NCBI RefSeq assembly: GCF_964340395.1
Contig: NC_135569.1
Location: 2,451,400-2,515,399, forward strand
Length of the DNA: 64,000 nt
Origin: Glandiceps talaboti
Lineage: Eukaryota > Hemichordata > Enteropneusta > Spengelidae
Reading direction: 5' to 3'
Of this stretch, positions 32,273 to 44,762 are shown piece by piece. Below the pieces are notes generated by a model. That model saw only the letters and a program-made list of their open reading frames with translations, was not told where the DNA came from and did not search any database. Each line of letters begins with the position of its first letter. Positions within the stretch are counted from its first letter, which is position 1. A program made the position numbers and the translations under genes.

Positions 32273-33511
32273 TTACCACCAATCGTCGTCTCTCTTTGAT
32301 TTATACTGATAAGGAAACCCTCTACTCTGTTCTATATCGTTTGATTGACGTTCTCCTTGCGTTCCGAATTGTCTTTGATAACGTTGCCATGGTAATACAG
32401 CAGATGTGTTCTTTCCGGTGTTTGCAGTTACAGAGTCGTTGTTATTCTCTACCTGCGAGGGCGCTGTTGGCGAATCTAGAACGGCGCCTTCTGGAGCTGG
32501 CAGTGCATCAAACGGAGGTGGTGGACTTGAAGTTGGAGAGTGTATCATGGTACTCAGGGTTGACAAATCACTGTGTTGTGCGAACAATTCATGTTCACTT
32601 TCTACTTGCTGATTCAACTTTGCTGGTTCGACATTTTTTATTGCAATTTCACGTTCGTCTATAGAAATTTTATTTGCTTTCTGGGCTCTAATTGGCCTTG
32701 GTTTGTCAGTATTTTGTACCGGTTTTTCACTTTTTTCTTCGAAATAAAGTTCGTCTTTTGTAGCGAGTGATTCAACTTTGGTAACTCCGTCAACGGCTAT
32801 CCCCTTCTGTAATTGTATTTCTTCCTTTGCCTCCGAAGTGGAAACATTTTCATCAATTGATTTATTTTCCTTTAGGTATCTTGTGTAGTAAGTGCTAGTC
32901 GGCATTGGTTCAATCTTATTAGATTTCAAAGAACGATTTCGGTTACGTTTCTTAGCAGAAATTGGTTCAACTATTTCATCGACATCGCTAATTGAAACTG
33001 TTGATCTTGCTCTTTCCAGCTCAATTTTCGTTGGATGTGGTGGACACTTCACCATAATCATCTGTGTAATCAACAAAGCTATGAAAATGAAGCCAGTGGC
33101 ACCGAATGCAATTAAAGCTCTCAAATTACTAACATCATATTTTGTGGAGAAGGTGACACAGCTGTGATAACCAGCAACAACGGTTTCGTTTCCTGAGACG
33201 GTGAGTAGACACACTCGGTAGTTTTCCCAGAATTTCAACCCTCCAAGTGTATATGTGGACGTTTCAACTTCGTTAATATCCTCTTCAACATCCTCATATG
33301 TCACACGATAACCCGTGATTCCTTGCGTTGCCGTGGGAACTTGCCACATGAGATCGACTGACGAGATGGTGATTTCTAACACCCGTAGATCGGTGGCAGC
33401 GAGGATGGCGAAGTCATATTCACATGGGTGAAATTGGTATGAGTCGATAGTTGCCGAGACATACGTGAATAATATTGCTATCGGCAAAAATATCAATGCT
33501 AGTAATTCCAT
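32273..33511 (-). CDS. Single-pass membrane protein with one fibronectin type III-like domain
   Basis: A continuous 412-residue frame. The ATG at 33511 is chosen because it opens directly on a signal peptide (MELLALIFLPIAILFTYVSA); the frame upstream has no ATG. Residues about 40-122 look like an FN3 domain (SSVDLMWQVP, ITGYRVTYED, then WENYRVCLLTVSG and a late TFST strand). An N-glycosylation sequon NET follows. A membrane span lies at about 132-153 (ALIAFGATGFIFIALLITQM) and is followed by a basic/CPP stop-transfer and a roughly 260-residue cytoplasmic tail that is low-complexity, Ser/Glu/Lys-rich with a PPPP stretch and ends DDDWW. Family not recognised; the layout is that of a small adhesion or receptor protein. 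It is probably preceded by a 5' UTR exon (acceptor TTGTCCTGTAG at about 33562). Confidence 0.85.
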   Translation of the reverse strand: MELLALIFLPIAILFTYVSATIDSYQFHPCEYDFAILAATDLRVLEITISSVDLMWQVPTATQGITGYRVTYEDVEEDINEVETSTYTLGGLKFWENYRVCLLTVSGNETVVAGYHSCVTFSTKYDVSNLRALIAFGATGFIFIALLITQMIMVKCPPHPTKIELERARSTVSISDVDEIVEPISAKKRNRNRSLKSNKIEPMPTSTYYTRYLKENKSIDENVSTSEAKEEIQLQKGIAVDGVTKVESLATKDELYFEEKSEKPVQNTDKPRPIRAQKANKISIDEREIAIKNVEPAKLNQQVESEHELFAQHSDLSTLSTMIHSPTSSPPPPFDALPAPEGAVLDSPTAPSQVENNNDSVTANTGKNTSAVLPWQRYQRQFGTQGERQSNDIEQSRGFPYQYKSKRDDDWW

Positions 33512-33561
33512 CTTCTCAGATGCCGTGACAAATATAGATGGGTGTCCAAATTGCAAGCCAT
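33512..33561 (-). other. 5' UTR of the FN3 gene with an overlapping upstream ORF
   Basis: After the acceptor CCTGTAG|ATGGCTTGC, the first ATG (33561) opens a 20-codon frame in a different register. It passes over the main ATG and stops at TAG a few bases inside the gene. If this exon border is right, the upstream ORF would reduce translation of the main product. Confidence 0.45.
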
Positions 33562-33620
33562 CTACAGGACAATAAAAGTCACCGTTATAGAGAGTTAAAA
33601 CAAGGGTTGTGGGATGGAAG

Positions 33621-33730
<110 letters not shown>

Positions 33731-33859
33731 GAGAGACAGAGACAGAGAGAGGGGGAGAGAGACAGAGACGGACAGAGACAGATAGACAGACAGAAGACAT
33801 AAAGAGATAGAGAAGATGAGACTGAGATAAAATGTAAAGACACAATCTTTGTTGTACTT

Positions 33860-33925
33860 ACTATTTGAGTACGATCTCCCAACTGTCCTTGCGATGGTGG
33901 AATTCGAGTTACATACTTACTAACA
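33860..33925 (-). promoter_or_regulatory. Putative leader exon donors of the FN3 gene
   Basis: Two minus-strand donor-like sites (AAATA|GTAAGTACA near 33865 and TGTTA|GTAAGTATG near 33920) could close alternative untranslated first exons. Which is used cannot be told from sequence. Confidence 0.3.
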
Positions 33926-35744
33926 TTAGGCTTTCGATAGCGAAGCTAATTTGGAACACTATGAGGCTTCTATATTCTATATCCATGACAACCACTTGTG
34001 GTATCCTGGATCTCGCATAAAATACGCGCCTATGATAGAGCGCCATCTATGGTGGTATTTGGTATAATATAATCATCCTTATTTACGTCTGTCATTTAGA
34101 GGTGTAATTACCATGTAAGACAAACCACTTCGTGGAAATTTCACCAAGAATATGTTAGAACGTCAATCAAGCTGTACGTTGAATGGCGATATTTCATGCA
34201 TTGAAGTCGAAGGAATAGTTTGACTTATCTTAAATGCAAATGTTCACTTTAAAATTTATTATAAAAATACCTTGCTAAGCTTAGTGAAACAAATCAGAAC
34301 CCAGTGATTGCGATTTGCTGATGGTGCTTTTAGTATAAAGATTAAATTGTATCTAAGTTTGTGCTTTGATCTTGAAACTTTCAAAGGAAAACCAGTAACA
34401 ACTTACCCTGCCTCCCTGTCCTTGGACTGAACGAATAACCAACTACTGTATTAAATATATGCAAGACTGAAATAAGCGCAAATGCGTTGACTGTACATGT
34501 CTGAGAGTTGATCAAGACATGGGTTTAATGCGCAGTATTTGTCCGATTCAGAGATCGGACGCGCACCTTGGGGTCGACCGTGGGTCCGATGACGAAAACC
34601 TATTCAGTAGTAACTAGCTAGGAATTTCGAACGTCACGATTTAATAAAGCTACACAAATCTTTGTTTTTTGAGCAGAAATTTGAATGATTTACGAAAGAG
34701 TTTTTTCCCCTTAATGAACTCAGGTGCCATGTAAATAAGTCAACTTCAACGTGCATAATTTGAACTTGGTTGGGGAAATGTTTACATAGTGATCGTGATG
34801 CGACCCGTCGTAGTTGTCAACAAAAAATCACTTTATTCTGACATGCGCATAGAACCACCAATGGACTTTAAGTGAACATACTCAACAAAAAACAAAACAT
34901 TCCAAATAACGAATTTCTGTTTATAAACGTATTTTATTGCATTAAATAAAGCGTTAAATAAAACAGACAATAATAATGATGATAATGTTAACAGCAAGCT
35001 CCCATGTAACGTAAAGGGTATTTCTTTTCAGGACAATCGTTATACCATAAAACGGTATGTTCATAATTACGGGCAACACAATATCACGACATTTCACCAT
35101 AGACAATGTCTCTCTCAACTCTATGCATGATTCCATTTATCCGGACAACGCATGGTTACCGTAAACGGCATTCTTAACCGGACAACCGTTTTGCGGTACG
35201 TTTGCACCCGTGTCTTTATGATAACCACTCCCCATACAGGCAATGCCCATGATTCTTAGCAATGATACTGCCCAAACGTTAGTAGCAAAGTGTCATACAC
35301 ATCTACTTGTAAAATACATATCGAACTATAAGGTCAGGGGTCAAGCAGAATACTTTTTCTTTCATTAGTAGAAATCGTCAGAAAATGATAGAAAGTTGAC
35401 AATACAAATTTATAAATGATTTAGGAATTCTTTGTATATAAGTTATCAAAATAGGAATACTTTGTGTAAATGTATTCTTTCATAAGCTGGGTTTTCACAT
35501 AATTTTGGATAATCTTTTGCAGCAAATGCGTTTTGTTTGTAGCATATAGTCTGTTAGTCTGTAAGGTACGCCGTGACGGGGCGCCCTCAAACATCGGCCA
35601 ACCCCTAACAAGAGGAGAGGAGGTCGGTGAGGGCGACTTACAGTCTAATAGTCTGTCAACTATGTCCCTGTTTCTGTGACTTGGCCACGCTTGTTCTATA
35701 GTGAAACGAGCGCATCGGAGTCGACCGTTACTTTCTGAATTGTT
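33926..35744. other. Intergenic
   Basis: No gene supported. It contains GAGCGCCATCTATGGTGG-type dispersed sequence at about 34040 and a GC-rich hairpin at 35547-35657. Confidence 0.6.
35547..35657. repeat. GC-rich inverted-repeat element
   Basis: Left GTCTGTAAG and GGGCGCCCTCAAACATCGGCC pair imperfectly with right GGTCGGTGAGGGCGAC and CTTACAG. Outer TAGTCTGTTAGTCTG and TCTAATAGTCTG look like flanking duplicates. The element is far more GC-rich than its surroundings. Confidence 0.6.
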
Positions 35745-38700
35745 TCATTTTTTCTTTTTCATTGTTCTTTTCTTTTTTAGTGCTGCTAACTGTTTTTCAT
35801 ATTCTTCTCTTTCCATTTCTTCGCGGTCTTCTTCGATGGTAGTATTTTCTGCCTTATTACCTTCCTTACCGTCAACTTTTGCTTTATCTGTGCTGTCTCC
35901 TCGAGCTGACATTTCTTTCTCATCTTTTCCATCTCTCGCATTAACATTTTCGTCACTCGTGTTTTCTTGTTCAGTCAGGAACACTTTTTCTTTCGGGTCA
36001 TCTGTTTCGTCATCACCCGCCGGTCTCTCATCACGATCATCTGCAGTTTCATCTTTCCTCTGTGTATTGTTCTCTGACGTCACCGTGACGTCATCTTGTA
36101 CATTGGTAGCTGATTCGTCAGATTTTCGACTTTGTGGACGAGGTGAACCTCTAAGACTCTCGGTGTCGGCATCAGGAGTTTTCGGAATGTCATTTTGTGA
36201 CAACTTTTCTTCTTTTTCCTCGTCGGAAATGTCAGGTGATTTTCGTGAACTTTCGGCGCCAGCAATTTCAGGCAACCTCGTAGTTTCGGGTGACTTCGGC
36301 CGTCTTCGTCGACCCCTTCCCCTATCTGTCACTTTCGCTTGTCTACGCGCCTCGGGTATCTCTGGGAAGCGACTGTACCCTTCGTTTCCGTTATCGAGCA
36401 GATCTTGCAATGTGTGAACTTCTTCGAAACTTGGAGGCGTTCCTTGCCTGTAAAGATCGTTTACAACATTGAACAAAGTTTTAAATTTCCACTCCAAGAC
36501 CGTGTGTCTGTGTTCGAGACTACTAGCCCTTTCTTCTGCAGCCACCGTTCGATGGTGCAGTCTTCCCCTCGTTAAACTGTCAAGTTTATTTTCCAGTCGT
36601 CTTGCCCTTTCTTCCTCTCTGTCTGCACGAATTCTTTCAAGTCGTTTCTCTCTCTCAAGATTGACAAGATCACGGTGGTTTCTTTGCACTTCTTTCTTTA
36701 ATAGTTCAACAGATCTTTGAAGCTCTACTCTGTTTCCTTGTGTTAAACTTTCAGCCCTGTTTAGACGTTCGTGTGCCCTTTCCAGTCTGTTTTAAAAAGA
36801 AGAAGGGACAGTAATCAGAGTTTCTCCTATGACGTATAAGTAGAGTTCTCGCGAGATTTCACTGTATTATGTATGAGGATATACTTAATGATCTTTGATG
36901 GTTTAGTACATGTGTATGTAGGAATTGGACAATATAGATGGATGGATGGATGGACGGGTGGGTGGTGGGGGGGGTGGGTGTGGGTGGGTAGATGGATGGA
37001 TGGATGGTTGGATGGATGGGTGGATGGATGGTGGGTGGGTGGATGGGTGGATGAAGGGAGGGAGGGAGGGAGGGAGGGATGGATGGATGGATGGATGGAT
37101 GGATGGATGAAATCGAGAAAAGACTTAGACGATATACGGATGGAGAGATAGAAACGGGAGACGGGAAGATGGTGAGAAGGGGCGAAGGGGAGAAACATGC
37201 AAACTTTGGACGGAATGGGAAGGTTTTAGGTAAAGAGAAATTGAGATATCGAGAGACATTTAGAAAGAACAACAAATTAAAAGAAAGACCTAGATATGCA
37301 AATGAGTTAATTACCATATTCTAGTTTCACATACCTGTTACTTTCTATCTTCAGTTTACTAGTAGCAGCCATCCATCGTGTCTTGTTCCTCTCAGACTCA
37401 TTTTTCAAATCTTCCATCTCCTTTCTTATAATCTCTCTTTCTTCTTCCCTGGCTTCTTGAACTTTTCGGTCAAGTTCCTCCTTATACCGTCGTTTCAGTT
37501 TGCTGGTTTCTGCGACATGGCGAATTTTAATCGTATGAACGTTCTTTTTCAAGTCTTCTAATTTCCTCGGGTATTCTACCAACAGAGGGCGCACTTGGTT
37601 TAATTGCTCGTTGGACTTACGGAGCTGTTTCTCCGAAAGTATGTTTTCATCGGTTCTCGTTGTCATGGCAGTTTCAGCGCCCCTTCGCGGTGAGTCGGAG
37701 CTATGTACAACAGGCCTGGGTTTATGCGCATTAATGTCGTCATTGATTTTTTCCTCGAAATTTTCTAGCTCATGATAAGATTGCTTGAATTGTTCTAGGT
37801 CCTCTTCTAACGAAGTATTTTCTAAAAACAAAACAAATATGAGGGTGTCAAAATCAACTGTTGAATAAGATGACGTCACGATCATGAGACACAGGGATGA
37901 TGACGTCAGACTTATTGATAATAGTTTATTTCATCCGCGACATCGTATGTAATATGTGAACTACATGAAACATTAGTGTATATATTGTAGTGTATATATT
38001 TCTTACAGAAAATTTGTTTTCAGATATGTTTTTGTTTTATTTTATTTTCTGTTTTGTAGTTTATATGTTGTGTGTCTGGGCCATTGGATTAAGACTAGTT
38101 CCACTGAACTATTTCCATGGCCCTCACCAGGGAGGGTGACCATGCAATGTTAAATTATGTTTTTGTCATGTACACTTTCCCAGTCTAAGTTCTGTCATCC
38201 TTTTTGGTGAAAAAATAAAATGAATTATTATTAGTAATTGCAACAGTAGCTTGTTAACCTACATCAGAACGTCGTGTCACGTGTCTCAGCAACGGAACTT
38301 AAAATCGTTTGTTGAGCCAGACAATGAAATGTAGTACTGTTGCTGAGAGATTATGATGGGCCAGATGAGTGGTAGGCTTTGTGATTTTAATTGTAACCCA
38401 GGTTTCGTGTTACAGTGGTTTCCTAATTATTATACAACAGTTTTCTTGCGTAAAGGTGCAAAACTGAAGATAATACATACAGTCCATAAAAAATAGTAAA
38501 TTCGCCGACGTTTCGAATTAATGTGCTTCCAAACTTGATGGTGGTACGATAACTGTGAATAAAGCGTTCTCGCAAACCAGAGTTGTTATTTCTGTAGGGC
38601 ACGCACTGGACGGTGCCGTAAAAGAGGCTGTGGTTTGCGACGACGTGTTAAAGGAACCATAAACCGTATGAAGTTGTATGTACGGGAACGTACACGTGGA

Positions 38701-40902
38701 AAGATCTATAAAGAATATTAATCACTTGCATACATGGCTCAAAATATTGTATATATGTGTAAGTGGTAACGTAATTCAGTTCAGAAATCTCGCCCAATTC
38801 TCATTGGTTGACAAAGCGAGAACTGACTAGCTATATCGTCGACTTTGCTAATATATCACATAAAGAGCACTTCATACAACAAAGCTGACATTACATCACT
38901 CATGATGGTACAACGTAACATAATAAAATACTTGTATTTAGCTTACTTAGGTGAATATGCTGAAACAACAAAGCGCCAAATTGTAGCTGAAAACGTAGTT
39001 ACGACTTTCAAATCTTAGCAACTACAAGCAATGAAGGTAGTTGGCTGTGAATCAATCATGATACTCTAACTTACAAAAATGATGTTGTACGAGTTCGCCA
39101 AAATATATTGGAACCAAAATGTGAAACATTTTCTTTACGCTAAATATTTTACGCACCAAAAACACATTAACATTATCATGTATTCTTGATATAATACAGC
39201 AAATAATTGAAGTAAAAGTTAATGGAAATTCGTCAGTCTAACATTACTCCTCAACACATGACCTCGGTGACACTCCGTTGTTTAGCACCAACTACAAAGG
39301 ACATGGAATTGTTTTCTGTCAAACCTGTTCCACTCAGTGCACGTACCCGCATGTTACTGTGAAACTAGACAAATTTACATTATTATTTAAACACGGCTAC
39401 CATTGTCATTCACTATACAATATATTTAACAAATTTGACAACATTCAAAAAGAAAGATATTTAAAAGTACTTACAGAGCCGAATACTGAAAACTGAGATA
39501 CAGTATTATTACGATTCGTCAAACATATCAAATTTTATGACACAGCCAAACTTAAGTATAGATGTCACCATGGAACGTTACCTCGTGGAAACAATCTTGC
39601 TATGTACGACTTACCATTGCAAACTGTGCAGATCGACAGATACGTATAACAATACCAGGTATAAGGATACTAAATAAATCCACAGATAATGTTAAATTTG
39701 AAATGCACTGTAGATAGATGAATGGATAATTGTAATATGGATGAGCAACCCAGCCTTTAGATCACAACCGATACAATGAACTGTGGAAAGACAGACTTCT
39801 GAATTATGCGCAGACAACTCTCTTTATTGACGTAGCGATATTCCTTTAGTAGTTAAAATCCTTTATTTGCACGTACTTGTAAACATTTAGCACCGACGGT
39901 GAACAATAGAGTGTGTGACCCGCAACGTTGTTGTCCGGCACTCTGTAACCAGGTAGCCGTACTTTATTCCACCCTTGTTATGTAGTTCTCCTTTTTAATC
40001 CTACTTGAATAAAATACGGATTGCAATCCATCACAGTTATTGAAAATAGCGTGGACATGTACACATGATGCGATTTGTAGAACGACTTATTAACTTACGG
40101 CGACACTCCGTCTATTAACGAGAACAACCCCGAAGCGACATGGTCGTAAATTTGCGACAGTTACACCTTCATGTACCGGTTTATTTTACGACAAGTTTGC
40201 GATTCAAATGCTGTATTATTTTGTAACTCTATTAAAGTACAACGAATGTATACGCATGGCGGATTCTCCTTTCTTCGGATTTTTTAGTCTTTCTTCCAAA
40301 CTCGTAAGAATCACCCAAACAAGGTATCATACAAAAGTCGTACGATCGTGGAGGCTGTATGCATGTTTTCGTTTTGTTCAGTGACTCGACAGTGAATATT
40401 TATGGTTCATTTTATTATCCTATGGTTTTCTCCAAATATAGACTGTGCAAATTGGGAACCGGTGAATATTTCTTTAGACAACCAACACCAAGATTCGACA
40501 AAGCTAACAATGAGTTTATTTAACTCGAAATTCGCAAATACAACTAGAAATATCTCAATTTAATAATCGTAAAATTATTGGCCAAAGTTGACGGAATACA
40601 TTTTTTTTTCAGTATTTTTTGGCAGTAAGCCATGAACAAACACTATTCGGCTTCTGTAGTGTATATTTCAGATAAATATTGTCTCAGTGTACTACACTGA
40701 AGAAAGCCATGCCACTCCAGAGAAAATAAAGCTATTTTCATAAATGTTGGGTTCTGGAGAGTCATTGCACGATTTCACATCACATACATTTCGCTCTATT
40801 GACAATAAACACCAAATTGAAAGTCCTTTCCCCCGAGCTCGAGGGTAATAAGCACCTAGCAGTCATAAATATTCATTGTTTCTATCGATCTACATACATT
40901 GA

Positions 40903-40934
<32 letters not shown>

Positions 40935-43900
40935 CAACAACAACAACAACAAAACAAAAACACGAGGTATATTAGTGTAACGCAGGCGTTGCGATTAACC
41001 TTTGCTATATTAGACAGTCATACCTCCGTGTCAAACTTTGTACTTGACTGCACAGGCACAACCAAGGGCTTACATATAGGGAGGTGTCCCCCGGGATATA
41101 TTCATTGTAAGCGTTTGCCACGACATTCAAGGACTGTTATCAATTCACCGTGTTTTGATGGACTTACTACTCTCTTTACAACATAACAATAATATGACAA
41201 AACGCCTACCATGCAGAAAATAAAATATCACTGGGCAACAACATGAACGCGTACTTGACCCCTGGCCTTGTGGGTTTTATTCTATACCTCTTATTCTGTA
41301 ACCAAACTATTTATCACGGGTTTCGAAGTGAACAGACAACGCTGAAGTTTACAGAAGGAATATTTTTTCAAATATTCGTGTGTTTGTGTAGCAGTCCTCT
41401 GATATTATGGACAAACTGTTTGCTAACGATTTACTACGAACAAAAATCACTTCCACACTTACACGCTATGAAAAAATTCTTATTATTAAGAAACTACTTA
41501 AAAAACCCCAAAGGTTATTACCCTTGATCAAGGTATAATGTATCTCGGGGACAAATCCTCCTGAAAATCAAACATCCTCAATTCTCTCCAATCTTTACCA
41601 CATGAAAGCTTGTGCCTTGTTCTTTTTGAAATAATGAAAGAAATTTAGAGGCCCGCCATCTTATTTTTTTTTTAAATTGTCAATCTTTCATTTTCCCATA
41701 GAGTTAACAGTACGGTGGCCATATTGGATTTTTTTTAAAAATTGTATTTTAACAACTGATTTTTAATTGATTTGAACTGAGGATAGGTTGGGATTTTCTT
41801 GAACAAAGTATTTAACAGAAGAAAAGATTTTATTTCCGAGGCGCTTACTACGTTAACGTGAAAATCAGCCTACTGCTGTGGTTTTTATCACAGACAAGAA
41901 ACCAATGTTTTTATTCAGTCTTTCGCCACACAGATTTTTGGAATAGTTCTGAGAACGGTTCGATGTTTGACTTGTACACTATTGTATTAGGTGTTTGCAG
42001 GTCTTTATGTTGGACACATTCTGCTAGGTCATTTCATACGTCAAAACACACGGGAATGTGTTTGTGAAAGAGCTGTGTCCACGAGAAAAACACCACAGAC
42101 ATGTAATATGTAAATTATTATACTTTGGGACAAGTCATGGCGTTTTGACATGCAAAATAGATTTAACAATAACGAAGTTGTTCACATTAAAGTGAAGTCT
42201 GGAATCAACCAGGTAGGATAGTTTTTAATATTCTTGTTTCCTTAGATTTCTACGATGGAAGGAACATATCATTGCATTACCTACGGGTGATTTATCAATG
42301 CATTGCCGTAAAACGGTGTGGTAAATATCACGCGTGTGTAGCTGTCTTCAGTGAAAGCTAGTAATATGTCTGGTTCGCCGTACAAAACTCCACATGCACA
42401 CTATCTGTTCAGTACTGAAAATTACAGATGTCTGCAATGTACAAATTAATAGCTGAAATATTGAACTTTTAAAGTTTCTTCTGACCAAGTATAGTTGTGA
42501 ACGAACAATTCCTTAGAGAGGACTGCTGTTTTTTCCCATCTTAACTACTGATGTTTCAACCGTTTCATTTTGTGTTTACTTTGTTAAGACATAGTGCTCT
42601 CATCAGCTGGTGTAACGATGTCAAACTCGCATATAAAGTAATAAAAAGTTTGTGATCAAATGTTGGCTAAATTTGAAAAAAAACACCACCATCTATAATG
42701 GAGGGTCCCAGAGTCGTGAAAGGAGGGTTGGGGGTTGCCAAGTAAGGAAAGTAACGTACCAACGACATGTGTACTTGTTAGTGAGTCGTATGCTACAACC
42801 ACATGGTATATGGTATACGATACGCGCATACAACCTCGTTCCAGGAATAAATACTCATTGCGAGCACACGTGACCAAAATAGATACTATCTGGAGTGGCC
42901 TATCTAAGCACGATCCAGTTGACAATATAGAAGAACAACAATAAAATTGGTAGATACCTACACCCCATCGACTGTGCTTTATCCTTCACTAAAAAAATCA
43001 TCCCGAAAACAACAAACAAACAAACAAACAAACAAACATACTCGTGCACACGCGCGCGCACACACAACTTCAACCAGTGTCAGTGACAAATGTTGACCCA
43101 CTTTCTGCACATTTGTTTGTTTACATTAATTTAAACACATTTCTCCGTATTTAACAATTCAATTTCATATTTTTTTATCACCATTGTCCAAAAATTGATA
43201 AAAGTATGGATTAATTGATCCGACGCAGGTAGTGACATTTATAATGTGTATAAGTTTATAGATCTGTAGCAGTCTGTATAGGGTGCACTATAATAATTAC
43301 CCGAACATAAAAATCGATGACGTCATGGCAACCCTTTTGATGACGTATTCACATTGTTTGTTCCAAATATGGTCAATATCTTTAACTAGCTTACGGGATG
43401 ATGGTAAACGGATATTAACTATTTTCAATAAAGGCGAACTCTAGTAAAAGTACAGTGCTCTTTCGTGGTAGGTTGAATGTCATCACAGCCACTTTTAACT
43501 AACCTCGGCGAAATAGTGTGTCACAAATATATACTGGGTCGGTAGATAAAGACAACACTTAAAGTGGGCATATTGACGAGGATACGGTATTTTCAAATCA
43601 CTTCCTGTACGTACAATAACAAACTTTTTATACATATTTTACTTTTTTATAATTTATTGAGCCACATATATAGACTTAGTCAGTTTTGATTAGCACTATT
43701 TTTCCAAGTAGAAAAAAATTATTATATTAAAAAAATATCAAAAATTCAAAAAAAATACCGTATCCTCATCCATATGGCTACTTTAAGGCATATGGACACT
43801 TTAGAAATGAAAACAAAATACAAATAATTATAACACATTAAATTGTTACAAATGAAGTCATTGAAGTCTGGGAAAATATCAAGTTCAACTTGATGTAGTC

Positions 43901-44722
43901 TACTGCAATGGACTGGTGGTAGTAACATTGCATCACAATTACTCGTATTTTGTTTTCATTTGTAATAATAAGTCAGCGTGTTTGAAGTGTTCTCATTATA
44001 TCTACCAATATTGCGACTAATCATTTCAAAGACGTGCATCACCTCCAGGTAGCTCACATACAGAAGATGTAGCAATACAATAAAATGTAACAATGTTAAG
44101 TTTTGTTGAGCCATACGATAAAATGTAGTAGCGTTAGTAAATTTTTTTAGCCATACGATAAAATGTAGCAACGCCGGTTAGTGAGAGTTTTGTAGCAATG
44201 CTAGTAAAAGATTTGTTGAGCCAGACGATAAAATGTAGCAATGCTAGTAAACGGTTTGTTGAGCCAGACGATAAAATGTAGTAATGTTAGTTAAAAATTT
44301 GTCCATTCGGACGACCTTCTGTTTCAGATTAACTGGATTCGATTGTATCGAATTCGTTGGTAAAAGAATTTTTTGTGACATTGAAAAATTACAATACATG
44401 TTTACTCTGAAATATTGAGAAACAAATTTGTTCGTCGTCAAACTTTGTACTTTAACCCATGCAGTGAGCTGTGTACACATACCATTTCATGATGAAGGGA
44501 AACTATCCGTTCAATCGATTCCATCAACAATGCATGGTTTGCCATCGATCCATCCACGACTGTTTTGATCTGCACCATTCCCACTCTCAGTGGCATTGGA
44601 CATTTTGAATTACATACGCATACGAACAGGTGATGTGTATAATTAGAGTGACGCTGCTCAAGCTCGAGTTTGTAAAATTTTTATACCAGCTTAAGTAAAT
44701 AGAATACTACAACCCCTTCCCC

Positions 44723-44762
<40 letters not shown>

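Noticed and set aside
35701-36720. Plus-strand frame of 238 residues and smaller ones
   Set aside because: Antisense shadows of the coiled-coil exon, which has coding features and splice sites on the minus strand.
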